Part shown: in pieces, positions 51,337-59,690 of the stretch
How the letters are laid out: each line of letters opens with the position of its first letter
Numbering within the stretch: the first letter of the stretch is position 1
Source of the DNA: Methanocella conradii HZ254
GTDB taxonomy: Archaea; Halobacteriota; Methanocellia; Methanocellales; Methanocellaceae
Length of the DNA: 64,000 nt
Assembly: GCF_000251105.1 (NCBI RefSeq)
Contig: NC_017034.1
Location: 1,488,001-1,552,000 of the forward strand
Direction: 5' to 3'
Program-made: the position numbers and the translations under genes
The notes under the pieces: model-generated
The model's input: only the letters and a program-made list of their open reading frames with translations
Told to the model about the DNA's origin: nothing
Database searches by the model: none

Positions 51337-53439
51337 TTAATCGGCCCTTCTAATCTTATATCTCTTCAATAGCGCCGAGTTAGTCACGACTGTCAGCGAG
51401 CTGATGGCCATGGCGGCCGCCGCTATGATCGGGTTCAGGAGGCCGACGGCGGCCACCGGTATTGCCAGAACGTTATAGAATAATGCCCAGAACATGTTCT
51501 GCTTTATTTTCCTCATCGTGGCCCGGCTCAGCATGATCCCCGCCACCACGTCCCTCAGGTCGTCCCTTATTAGCACTATACCGCCTGTCTCCTTGGCCAC
51601 GTCGGAGCCGCTCCCCACCGCTATGCCGATGTCCGAAGCGGCCAGCGCAGGGGCGTCGTTGATGCCATCGCCCACCATGGCCACCACCTTGCCCTCTGCC
51701 CGCAATTTTTTTATCACGTTTTCCTTCTCGCCGGGCAGCACGTTAGCGATCACGCGGTCAATGCCTACCTGCCGCGCAATGGCCTTCGCCGTCCTCTCGT
51801 TATCGCCGGTCAACATGATCGTCTCGATGCCTAGCTTTTTAAGCTCCGTGACGGCCTCGGCGGAGCTCTCCTTCAGCGTGTCGGCCACCGCTATAGCGCC
51901 CGCCGCTTTCTTATTTACGGCGACAAGCATGGCGGTTTTCCCCTCCTCCTCAAGAGAGCGGAGGGAATCTTCAAAGCCTCCTATATCTATGCCGTTAGCC
52001 TGCATTAATCTCCTATTACCGACTAATACGTCTTTACCCTCTATAGTCACGCTGATGCCTTGCCCCGGCACGGCCTCGAATTTTTCGGGGTCTTTTAGTA
52101 ATATGCCTTTATCCCTCGCGGCCCTAACGATGGCCTCGCCCAGCGGGTGCTCTGAGCCTTTCTCGGCTATCGCCGCAAGCCTCAAAATTTCTTCCTTATT
52201 TTCGCCCACGATGTCCGTCACAGACGGCTCTCCTTTAGTAAGCGTTCCCGTCTTATCGAAGACCACGGTGTTGAGCGCCTGCGCCCTCTCTAGGTACTCG
52301 CCGCCCCTTATCAGGATGCCTGCTTCCGCCCCTTTGCCCACTCCCACCATCAGCGCGGTTGGAGTAGCGATGCCAAGGGCGCACGGGCAGGAGATTATCA
52401 AGACGGCCACGAACGAGAGGATTGCCATGGTAATGTTCCTCATGATGAGCAGCCAGCCCAGGAGCGTCAATATCGCCACGGCTATGACGGCGGGCACGAA
52501 ATATGCGCTCACCCGGTCCGCTATACGCTGGATAGGGGCGCTCGACGCCTGCGCCTCCTCCACCATCTTGACGATCTGCATGAGCATGGTGTCAGAGCCC
52601 ACCCTGGTCGCCCGGACCTTCAGCATGCCTGTCTTGTTGATGGTCGCCCCTATGACCTCGCCGCCAGGCTTCTTTTCCACGGGCATGCTCTCGCCGGTGA
52701 CCAGCTTCTCGTCCACTGACGACTCCCCCGCAATGACTACGCCGTCCGTCGGAATCTTATCTCCAGGCCTTACGACCAGGGTTTCGCCAACCATCACGTT
52801 TTCCACCGGTATGTCCATCTCCTTGCCGTCGCGGATGACCCTCGCCATGCTCGGCCTCAGGTCCATGAGCTTCCTCACTGCTGCCGAAGTGCTGGCCTTC
52901 ATGTAGTCCTCCATGAACTTGCCGAGCAGGACGAAAGCGATGATGACCGCTGAGACCTCGAAGTATACGTCCGTCTTGGGAACGGGGAGCAAGCCCGGGA
53001 AAAACAAGACCACCACGCTGAATATGTACGCGGTAAGCGTCCCCATGGATATGAGCACGTCCATGTTGGTTGTTCCGCCCTTAAGCGCCTCGAAAGCCCC
53101 CTTATAAAAGCTCCAGCCGCCGATGAACTGAACGGGAGTAGTCAAAATGAACAGCCAGTAGCCCCAGGTGAACCATGGAAGCTGGGGTATTGGCGCCCAG
53201 GTGATGATGCTCACGCCTGCCGCCAGGGTTAGAAAAGCAACGACTCGCAAAAGGCCAATCAGGAGCACGCCCGAGAGGGCGATGGTGACCCGGCGCTTCA
53301 TGCTCTTTAATTCTCTCTCCGGGTTCTCGAACGTCCTGAGGCACTGCTCAGAGCAGAAATAATAGGTCCTTCCCCCTACTTCCTTTTTAAAGGGCGTATC
53401 TAACTCCACGCTCATTCCGCAGATGGGATCAACTGGCAC
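51337..53439 (-). CDS. copA: Copper-translocating P1B-type ATPase with N-terminal YHS domain
   Basis: A 700-residue exporter. The N-terminus is a YHS/TRASH-like domain (DPICGMSVELDTPFKKEVGGRTYYFC), replacing the usual HMA domain. Transport motifs: TGES, SCPCALGIATPTA in the sixth helix, DKTGTLTKG phosphorylation site, SEHPLGEA, GDGINDAPALA. Eight helices expected. GTG start at 53439. It ends an operon with a TRASH protein, a small membrane protein and UspA. Cu(I) efflux is inferred from CPC. Confidence 0.95.
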   Translation of the reverse strand: MPVDPICGMSVELDTPFKKEVGGRTYYFCSEQCLRTFENPERELKSMKRRVTIALSGVLLIGLLRVVAFLTLAAGVSIITWAPIPQLPWFTWGYWLFILTTPVQFIGGWSFYKGAFEALKGGTTNMDVLISMGTLTAYIFSVVVLFFPGLLPVPKTDVYFEVSAVIIAFVLLGKFMEDYMKASTSAAVRKLMDLRPSMARVIRDGKEMDIPVENVMVGETLVVRPGDKIPTDGVVIAGESSVDEKLVTGESMPVEKKPGGEVIGATINKTGMLKVRATRVGSDTMLMQIVKMVEEAQASSAPIQRIADRVSAYFVPAVIAVAILTLLGWLLIMRNITMAILSFVAVLIISCPCALGIATPTALMVGVGKGAEAGILIRGGEYLERAQALNTVVFDKTGTLTKGEPSVTDIVGENKEEILRLAAIAEKGSEHPLGEAIVRAARDKGILLKDPEKFEAVPGQGISVTIEGKDVLVGNRRLMQANGIDIGGFEDSLRSLEEEGKTAMLVAVNKKAAGAIAVADTLKESSAEAVTELKKLGIETIMLTGDNERTAKAIARQVGIDRVIANVLPGEKENVIKKLRAEGKVVAMVGDGINDAPALAASDIGIAVGSGSDVAKETGGIVLIRDDLRDVVAGIMLSRATMRKIKQNMFWALFYNVLAIPVAAVGLLNPIIAAAAMAISSLTVVTNSALLKRYKIRRAD

Positions 53440-53450
53440 GATCTCAACCC

Positions 53451-53900
53451 CTATTTTCTAACGGTCAAAACAGGCACCCGTGAATGCCTCATCACTTTAT
53501 CGGCGGTGCTTCCAAGCAAATATCTTTGAATCCCGGTAAGCCCCAGCGTGCCCATCACTATGAGGTCAGCCGATTCCTCCCGGGCCAGCCTTATGATCTC
53601 CCCGGCCGGGTGGCCTTCGACAACGCGCTTATCGACGCTTACGCCTTCTTTCGTGGCAGCGTCTTCCACGTATTTAACGGCGCTCTCTCCTCGCTCGTAT
53701 AATTTCATTAGGGCCTCCTTTTTTGGCGTGGTAAGCGTTATGCATTGCTCCAGGCCACAACCCGTCTTCACGTCTACCACATAAACGGCCATCAGTTCTG
53801 CCCCCGCGAGCTTAGCAAGGCTGACCGCATAGTGTACGGCCTTTCTGCTACATGACGACCCGTCCGTCGCCACCAATATTTTCTTAAATAGCTTATCCAT
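53451..53900 (-). CDS. Universal stress protein (UspA)
   Basis: A 149-residue Usp fold: ILVATDGSSCSRKAVHYAV at the start and the ATP-binding GTLGLTGIQRYLLGSTADKVMRHS motif (G-2x-G-9x-GS). It carries Cys residues (SSCSRK, GCGLEQC) uncommon in Usp. It lies 11 bases before copA. Confidence 0.92.
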   Translation of the reverse strand: MDKLFKKILVATDGSSCSRKAVHYAVSLAKLAGAELMAVYVVDVKTGCGLEQCITLTTPKKEALMKLYERGESAVKYVEDAATKEGVSVDKRVVEGHPAGEIIRLAREESADLIVMGTLGLTGIQRYLLGSTADKVMRHSRVPVLTVRK

Positions 53901-53922
53901 AGTCCATCTCTTAGCCCCTGGC

Positions 53923-54123
53923 TCATTGCTTGCTGCTCATGCTCTTCCACAATTTTAATATCCACAGGTAAACGTAAATGACCAGGCCGAACAGGAGCAA
54001 GAGGAGAAGGATATAGAATATCGTCATGTATATAGATGTCCACTCGGGGCCCCGAGTGGGCATCCAGTGCTGGCCATTTTCCATGAGGGCACAATATGCC
54101 ATGGTCATGCCAATCGGTATCAT
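53923..54123 (-). CDS. Small membrane protein of the copper operon
   Basis: A 66-residue protein with one strong helix (YMTIFYILLLLLLFGLVIYVYLW) and a Lys-rich cytoplasmic tail. Its start overlaps the TRASH gene stop by ATGA and UspA follows 22 bases on. No family recognised. Confidence 0.7.
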   Translation of the reverse strand: MIPIGMTMAYCALMENGQHWMPTRGPEWTSIYMTIFYILLLLLLFGLVIYVYLWILKLWKSMSSKQ

Positions 54124-54278
54124 TTCCGTCTGCTCGCCTCTTCTTTCAAGAATTTATCTTTACAGGCCTCGCAGCAGAACTTTAAAGTCTTGCCGCCGAC
54201 CGTAGCCGTTACACATTCCTTCGGCAAGAATCGCCCGCACACTTTACATCGCATGCCCTCTATAGCGTTCGACCTCAT
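54120..54278 (-). CDS. TRASH-domain metal-binding protein (52 aa)
   Basis: A 52-residue protein: RCKVCGRFLPKECVTATVGG, KFCCEACKDKFLKEEA. The CxxC..C..CCxxC pattern is the TRASH/MYM zinc-finger-like fold used in metal sensing and trafficking. A TATA-like element lies at 54301-54310. First gene of the operon to copA. Confidence 0.8.
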   Translation of the reverse strand: MRSNAIEGMRCKVCGRFLPKECVTATVGGKTLKFCCEACKDKFLKEEASRRK

Positions 54279-54360
54279 AATATGCGCATCTCAATTTCTA
54301 GATATATAAAATACTTAAATTTATATAATGATTGCCAAATTTTATTTATGAGGGGATGAA

Positions 54361-55299
54361 ATGCAGTTGAAGCTCTCTTATTTAGCATATACATTAATTG
54401 CCATTGCCTTTATATCGCTCTTATTCGGCTTTTCTCAAGCCACTAAACCGGGCCAGCATAGCGTAGGCTCATATTGGGGGCCGGTTGAAAAGGCTATCGG
54501 TAAAAGCGGGACAATGCTGCCGGGAGGCGTATTCAAGGTCGACCTGACGAGGGGCGACGTGGCAGTAGCTGTCGGAGGCGTGCGATTAAAGCCCGTCATG
54601 GCCACGGACTCATGGGTCTCGTTCATGCGCATGGGCGACGAAGCGATGATGATGGGGGACATCGTGCTAACCTCTGAAGAGGTGGGTCCGGTACAGGCTA
54701 AGCTCAGCGCCGAAGGCATAGACATTACGGCTATCCACAACACGCTCATCGGCGAGTCTCCCCGGCTCTATGACCTTCATATCGGCGGGCGTGGAGACCC
54801 CGCCATGCTGGCGACAAAGGTACGCATAGCGCTCGATACGGCACGAATATCTTCGGCTGGCGAGAGTCCCCGGCCCGAACGGCCCGCCCCGGCTGTCGGG
54901 CAGCTCGACAGGGCCATGGGCTCCGAATATACGCTGGAAGATGGCGTATACATGTTCAGCATCCCTAGGGCAGAACGGATAACCGTCGATGGCATGGAAA
55001 TGCCGCCCTCAATGGACGTGGCCACCATGATAAAACTTCAGCCGCTTGGCGATGGAAATGTGGCAGCCACCGGCGACTTCTTATTAAGGCCGGACGAGGT
55101 CCAGCCCGTGATACGTGCGCTAAACGAGAACGGCATCGAAGTGACGGCTCTCCATTCGCATATGCTGGTGGAGGAACCCCGCTTATTCATGCTTCATTTC
55201 TGGGCTATGGGGGATGAAAACCGGTTAGCAAATGGGCTCAGGCTGGCCCTTAATAATACTAATAGCATCCCCATTAAAGCTGGCCTGGCTTATCGGTAA
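54361..55299 (+). CDS. DUF1259-repeat secreted protein
   Basis: A 312-residue protein with an N-terminal membrane/signal helix (LAYTLIAIAFISLLFGFSQA) and two copies of the DUF1259 domain (about 35-165 and 185-305), seen from the repeats ITAIHNTLIGESPRLYDLHIGG and VTALHSHMLVEEPRLFMLHFW. Each copy has conserved His residues that may bind metal. GAGGGG precedes the ATG. Function unknown. Confidence 0.85.
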   Translation: MQLKLSYLAYTLIAIAFISLLFGFSQATKPGQHSVGSYWGPVEKAIGKSGTMLPGGVFKVDLTRGDVAVAVGGVRLKPVMATDSWVSFMRMGDEAMMMGDIVLTSEEVGPVQAKLSAEGIDITAIHNTLIGESPRLYDLHIGGRGDPAMLATKVRIALDTARISSAGESPRPERPAPAVGQLDRAMGSEYTLEDGVYMFSIPRAERITVDGMEMPPSMDVATMIKLQPLGDGNVAATGDFLLRPDEVQPVIRALNENGIEVTALHSHMLVEEPRLFMLHFWAMGDENRLANGLRLALNNTNSIPIKAGLAYR

Positions 55300-55350
55300 G
55301 CCCATATTGGGCAAAGTATATAGCGTCACAGCCCTTTAGTAAAAACGCAT

Positions 55351-56019
55351 ATGACGGTTACTTTTGACCCTTCCATCCCCGGCGTTTTCATCTTCGGGCT
55401 GCTCGCCGGCATCTGCCCGTGCAATAGCGTCCTATGCCTGGGATTGATTGGCTATCTAACCAGCGGAGAGACGAGGCTGTCGCCTCTTAATGTCTTCAGG
55501 CTGGTGGTCGCCTTTTCCATCGGCACGGTGCTCGTGCTGTTGCCGCTCGGCATCATTGCCGGGCTCATCGGCAAATACATATTATTTTTAAACAGTACCA
55601 TTGCATGGTCCCTTGGAGGCGTCTTGATGATATTAATGGGACTCCAACTGCTACACGTCTATAAGCCTCCGATAAAAATCATTTTTAATTTTTTTAAGCT
55701 GCCTTCTTCCTATACCGTTTTGGGCGCATTCTTATTGGGGCTGTCTTTTGGCGCCATAACGGTGGGGCGTGGCGCCCCCATGCTCATCATCGTATTAACG
55801 TATATCGCGTTATATCAGGCCCCTCTCCAGGGATTGTTGACCATGCTCATCTATGCGGTGGGGATGAGCATCCCGCTAATAGTTATCAGCTCGATAGGCG
55901 GGGCCATAGGCAAAAAGATAAAAGAGATAGCCAGGGTGGGAGGCGACGTCGCCGACCGGGTCACAGGAGCGCTGATCATGATGATAGGCATTTATTTCCT
56001 ATACCTGGCCTTTGCTTAA
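55351..56019 (+). CDS. CcdA/DsbD-like membrane protein with CPC motif
   Basis: A 222-residue protein with six predicted helices in the CcdA/DsbD arrangement. The first helix has GICPCNSVLCLG, a CPC followed by a further Cys, instead of SPC. The matching Cys in helix 4 is absent (GAITVGRGAPML). Thiol-disulfide transfer by the usual Cys pair is therefore doubtful; metal handling is an alternative, fitting the copper genes upstream. Confidence 0.8.
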   Translation: MTVTFDPSIPGVFIFGLLAGICPCNSVLCLGLIGYLTSGETRLSPLNVFRLVVAFSIGTVLVLLPLGIIAGLIGKYILFLNSTIAWSLGGVLMILMGLQLLHVYKPPIKIIFNFFKLPSSYTVLGAFLLGLSFGAITVGRGAPMLIIVLTYIALYQAPLQGLLTMLIYAVGMSIPLIVISSIGGAIGKKIKEIARVGGDVADRVTGALIMMIGIYFLYLAFA

Positions 56020-56025
56020 AAACCC

Positions 56026-56268
56026 CTATCTCCCACTTCGCTTACAAGGCGATAGGATCTGCAGTATCTCCTTACCTTTTGGCGTAACCTTATACGGAAA
56101 CCCCGATGGGTCGCAATCCTTTTCAACGTACCCCGGCTTAAGGGCGCAGTCGATCTCGCTCAAGATCAAGGCATCGATCTCCTCGCGTGTCATCCACCGC
56201 AATTCCTTTTTCTTTTCCGGCTCCATGAACGCGAGCACGAGGTCCTCGATGTCGTCCGGGATGCGCAT
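56026..56268 (-). CDS. Small winged-helix-like protein
   Basis: An 80-residue protein whose C-terminal YKVTPKGKEILQIL resembles the wing and last helix of archaeal winged-helix proteins. The N-terminal half is acidic (DDIEDLVLAFMEPEKKKELRWMTREEIDALI). No clear family. It converges with the CcdA-like gene. Confidence 0.6.
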   Translation of the reverse strand: MRIPDDIEDLVLAFMEPEKKKELRWMTREEIDALILSEIDCALKPGYVEKDCDPSGFPYKVTPKGKEILQILSPCKRSGR

Positions 56269-56411
56269 AGTATACCATTACGCTTGCATCAACTTTAGCT
56301 TTCCCGAATACTTACAATTGATGGGTAGGCGATATTGTTATATATGAGGTGATATATGTACAATACAATACTTTAATGTATAAATATATACAATGATATT
56401 GGTGAAAAGTC

Positions 56412-57188
56412 ATGAAGTCTAAGGATATAGTCATTGTAGGCATATTGCTCGGCATAGGCGCCATCGTGAGGTATGTGTCCCTCATAGCGCCCGGCCCTAT
56501 CACGAGCAACCTAGTAATAGCTTTCTATAGCCTGGCAATAATATTGGTGGCCCCAAAAGCGGGCGAAGCGCTGGGCATCGGCATCGTCGCGGGCATCGTA
56601 TGCGCGCTGATAAGCCACTCGCTCTTCCCGCCCGCCAACCTGATAAGCGAGCCGGTCGGCGCGCTGGTCGCGCTGGCGAGCCTGACGCTGATAAACAAGC
56701 TCACCGGGATCAAGGAAACCGTTAAGGCGGCCGCTGACGGCGGCGCAGGCGGGCGAAAAGACGATGCCGCAGGGTACGTCATTGCCGCCCTCGGCCTGCT
56801 GGGCATGATATCGTTTACGGCCCTCATGTTTATAAAAGAGCTCAAAGCGCTGGTCGCTAATACCCCCCTGGCAAGCCAGAATAACATGATAATATTCGGA
56901 GCCATATCCGTCCTGATAGCGCTCGCAGGGCTATACCTCATGCCGGCCACGCTTAATAAGTATAGCGCGGGAGTGGTCTCGCTTATAGCCACTCTTGCGA
57001 GCGGCCTGACGTTCGTGACGGTCGCCGCATTGGTGATATTCGCCATGCCGGGCATACTTAATACGACTAAAGCGCCGCCCATCGACGTATTCGTATTCTC
57101 CGCCCTGCCAATCGTGATCGGCTGCGCCATCATCAACATGATACTAGCGCAGGCCCTCTATTTCCCCGCGAAGAAGGCGATGCGCTAG
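56412..57188 (+). CDS. ECF transporter S component-like membrane protein
   Basis: A 258-residue membrane protein with about eight helices. The start MKSKDIVIVGILLGIGAIVRYV and the ANLISEPVGALVAL segment are typical of S components, and the ATPase and T-component genes follow at once. It is larger than usual for an S component (180-200) because two or three helices are added at the C-terminus. Substrate unknown; the SEP motif recalls TrpP/ThiW-type vitamins or amino acids. Confidence 0.75.
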   Translation: MKSKDIVIVGILLGIGAIVRYVSLIAPGPITSNLVIAFYSLAIILVAPKAGEALGIGIVAGIVCALISHSLFPPANLISEPVGALVALASLTLINKLTGIKETVKAAADGGAGGRKDDAAGYVIAALGLLGMISFTALMFIKELKALVANTPLASQNNMIIFGAISVLIALAGLYLMPATLNKYSAGVVSLIATLASGLTFVTVAALVIFAMPGILNTTKAPPIDVFVFSALPIVIGCAIINMILAQALYFPAKKAMR

Positions 57189-57215
57189 CTAAAAAACCCA
57201 TCTGGTCGGTGACCC

Positions 57216-58856
57216 ATGATAAAGTTCAGCCACTTCACTTATCGGTATCCGACGCAGGCCGAACCCACCCTCATAGACATCTCGCTCGAGATTAAGAAAG
57301 GGGAGTTTTTGTTGATAACGGGGCGTTCAGGTGCCGGCAAAACAACGCTATGCAGGGCAATGTTCGGCGCCCTTCACCACGACATTGGAGGTGAGTTCAG
57401 CGGCACGCTAACGTTAAAGGGCATGGACGTATCAGGGCTGAGCATCGGCCAGATCGGCTCTTTCATGGGAGTGGTGTTTGACGACCCTGACTCACAGCTA
57501 TTCATGCCCCAGGTCGAGGATGAGATAAAGTTCAGCCTCCAGGCAAGGAGCCTGCCGTCCAGCCAGAAGGATATCGAGAAAGCGCTGGCCCGCGTCGGCA
57601 TCGCCCATTTAATTAAGCGGCCGACCCATGAGATATCAGGCGGTGAGAAGCAGAAGGTGGCCATAGCGGCTGCGCTCGCCGTAGACCCTGAAATATTTCT
57701 TTTTGACGAGCCTACTTCTCAGCTAGACCCCCAAAGCACTCTCGAAATATACGCCATCCTGGAGGAATTAAAGGCTGAAGGCAAGACCATAATTCTAATA
57801 GAGCAGAAGATAGAGGACATCGTCGATAAGGTTGACCGCATCGCCGTGGTCGACGCCGGGAGGATTGTCGCGTGCGGCAGCCCGCGGGAAGCCTTTAAGA
57901 GCCGTGAGCTATACGAGACGATGCCTTACCCTTGCGTGTCCAGGCTGGCCGTGGAATTGAAGGCGGATGACATGCTCCTTAGCCTGGATGAAGGGAGGCG
58001 GTTTTTAAAGTCCAGGGGCATCAAGTTGAAGCCGGCATCGGGCGATAGGAGTGCTGATGGCGAAGGCTCGAAGCCCATCCTTGAGGTAAAGGATTTATGG
58101 TTTGGCTATGATGGGCGCGACGTGCTAAGGGGCATCTCTTTTGATGTCAGGGCGGGCGAGGTAGTGGCCGTATTGGGCCGTAACGGGTCGGGCAAGACGA
58201 CGCTTTTAAAGAACCTCATAGGGCTTCTTAAGCCCCGCGGCCATGGCATGGTACTGTTGAACGGCCTGGACGTAAAGGGCCTTAAGGTGGAAGAGGCAGC
58301 TCGAATCGCCGGGTTCCTGTTCCAGAACCCGGACAACATGCTATTCGCCGATACTGTCATGGAGGAGGTCATGTTTAGCCCTGTGAATCTTGGGCTGCCG
58401 GATAGCGCCGGGAGAAGCGTCAGGGCTCTTGAAGAGGTGGGCCTTTTACATAAAAAGGATGAGTATCCCAGGTACCTGGGGAATGGCGAAAAGCTGAGGC
58501 TTTGTGTCGCTTCTATACTGGCCATGGGCCCCCGCCTAATAGTTTTGGATGAGCCTACGACGGGGCTGGACGACAACGAGTGCGCCCGGCTCATGGAGGT
58601 TGTCTTGAAGATGAAGGCGGAGGGCGTCGGCATCATCATGGCCACCCACGACATGAACCTGGTAGCCCGCTATGCTGACAGGGTCATCGTGATAGCGGAC
58701 GGCCGGATATTCAGGCAGGGCCGCCCTGCCGAGGTGCTCAGGGACTCGGCAGCGCTGAGCGCCGCATCCTTAAAGTCCCCTCCCATAGTCGAGCTTTCGA
58801 GCGAAGTGGGCCGGGTTTGCTTGACTGTTGAAGAGTTCCTGGAGGCGATGGTTTGA
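57216..58856 (+). CDS. ECF transporter ATPase, two fused ABC domains
   Basis: A 546-residue protein with two ABC modules. Domain 1: GRSGAGKTTL, ISGGEKQKVAIAAALA, IFLFDEPTSQLDP. Domain 2: GRNGSGKTTL, LGNGEKLRLCVASIL (signature with Asn for Ser-Gly), LIVLDEPTTGLDD, ATHDMNLV. This fused form replaces the separate EcfA1/EcfA2. It overlaps the T-component start by four bases. Confidence 0.93.
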   Translation: MIKFSHFTYRYPTQAEPTLIDISLEIKKGEFLLITGRSGAGKTTLCRAMFGALHHDIGGEFSGTLTLKGMDVSGLSIGQIGSFMGVVFDDPDSQLFMPQVEDEIKFSLQARSLPSSQKDIEKALARVGIAHLIKRPTHEISGGEKQKVAIAAALAVDPEIFLFDEPTSQLDPQSTLEIYAILEELKAEGKTIILIEQKIEDIVDKVDRIAVVDAGRIVACGSPREAFKSRELYETMPYPCVSRLAVELKADDMLLSLDEGRRFLKSRGIKLKPASGDRSADGEGSKPILEVKDLWFGYDGRDVLRGISFDVRAGEVVAVLGRNGSGKTTLLKNLIGLLKPRGHGMVLLNGLDVKGLKVEEAARIAGFLFQNPDNMLFADTVMEEVMFSPVNLGLPDSAGRSVRALEEVGLLHKKDEYPRYLGNGEKLRLCVASILAMGPRLIVLDEPTTGLDDNECARLMEVVLKMKAEGVGIIMATHDMNLVARYADRVIVIADGRIFRQGRPAEVLRDSAALSAASLKSPPIVELSSEVGRVCLTVEEFLEAMV

Positions 58857-59617
58857 GCGAGGTATTTCAGTATATAGACCGTGACACGTTCATACACCGT
58901 CTGAACCCGTTGACGAAGATCGTCTTCTGCGTAGTGGTCATTCTGGCCGGTATCCTGTGTAACGATCCGCATGTATTATTATTTTTATTGGCCCTTCCGC
59001 TGGCGGGCTTGCTTATATCGGGCATGTCACGGGATGTCGTGCAACAGGCTAAGATGCTATCGCTTGTGTTCGCATTTCTCATGGTATTGACAATGCTAAC
59101 CGTCAGGAGCGGCGAAGCTTACGCTTTCAATGGCATTACGCTGTTCACCTACGATGGCCTCGCCCTGGGCATTATCATATCGCTAAGGCTTGCCGCAATG
59201 TTCTTCGCCTTCATGCTGCTCGTTAACACTACGAGGCCGTCTGACCTTGTGAACACGCTCGTGAGCAGGCTTTATTTTCCCGTGGATTATGCCCTGATGC
59301 TCATGATCACGCTGCGCTTCATACCGACGCTGCAGATTGAAGCCCGTAAGATAAGGGATGCTCAGGCCGCCAGAGGCTTCAACGTGAGGGGCATAAAGAA
59401 CATCTCGAAGAGCATCAGGCCGACCATCACGCCGCTGCTCTCGAACTCCATCGGAAGGGCGGGCAGCCTCGGGCACATCATCGAGCTAAGGGGCTACCAC
59501 AGTGGCTCGAAGATCAAGTTTACCGTGATACCCCTGCATGGCATCGATTTCGTGCTTATCGGCCTGATGCTCGCCGGGCTGGCCGCGTACACGATACATG
59601 CTTTAAATTTTATATAA
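58853..59617 (+). CDS. ecfT: ECF transporter T component (EcfT)
   Basis: A 254-residue membrane protein with 5-6 helices and the coupling motifs EARKIRDAQAARGF and GRAGSLGHIIELRGYH (two Ala-Arg-Gly-type helices that bind the ATPases). TTG 58853 overlaps the ATPase stop (TTGA) and has GGAGGCGAT five bases upstream, so it is the start. Confidence 0.92.
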   Translation: MSEVFQYIDRDTFIHRLNPLTKIVFCVVVILAGILCNDPHVLLFLLALPLAGLLISGMSRDVVQQAKMLSLVFAFLMVLTMLTVRSGEAYAFNGITLFTYDGLALGIIISLRLAAMFFAFMLLVNTTRPSDLVNTLVSRLYFPVDYALMLMITLRFIPTLQIEARKIRDAQAARGFNVRGIKNISKSIRPTITPLLSNSIGRAGSLGHIIELRGYHSGSKIKFTVIPLHGIDFVLIGLMLAGLAAYTIHALNFI

Positions 59618-59690
59618 AATCGGGAAGAGAATATAAATATAATATTAATAAATTATTTATATGGCCGGGGTGTAACTCGCCAATGTTAAA

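Noticed and set aside
51494..52906. 470-codon open frame on the plus strand
   Set aside because: It is antisense to copA, whose motifs are all present; the composition is Ser/Thr/Met-rich as expected of a shadow frame.
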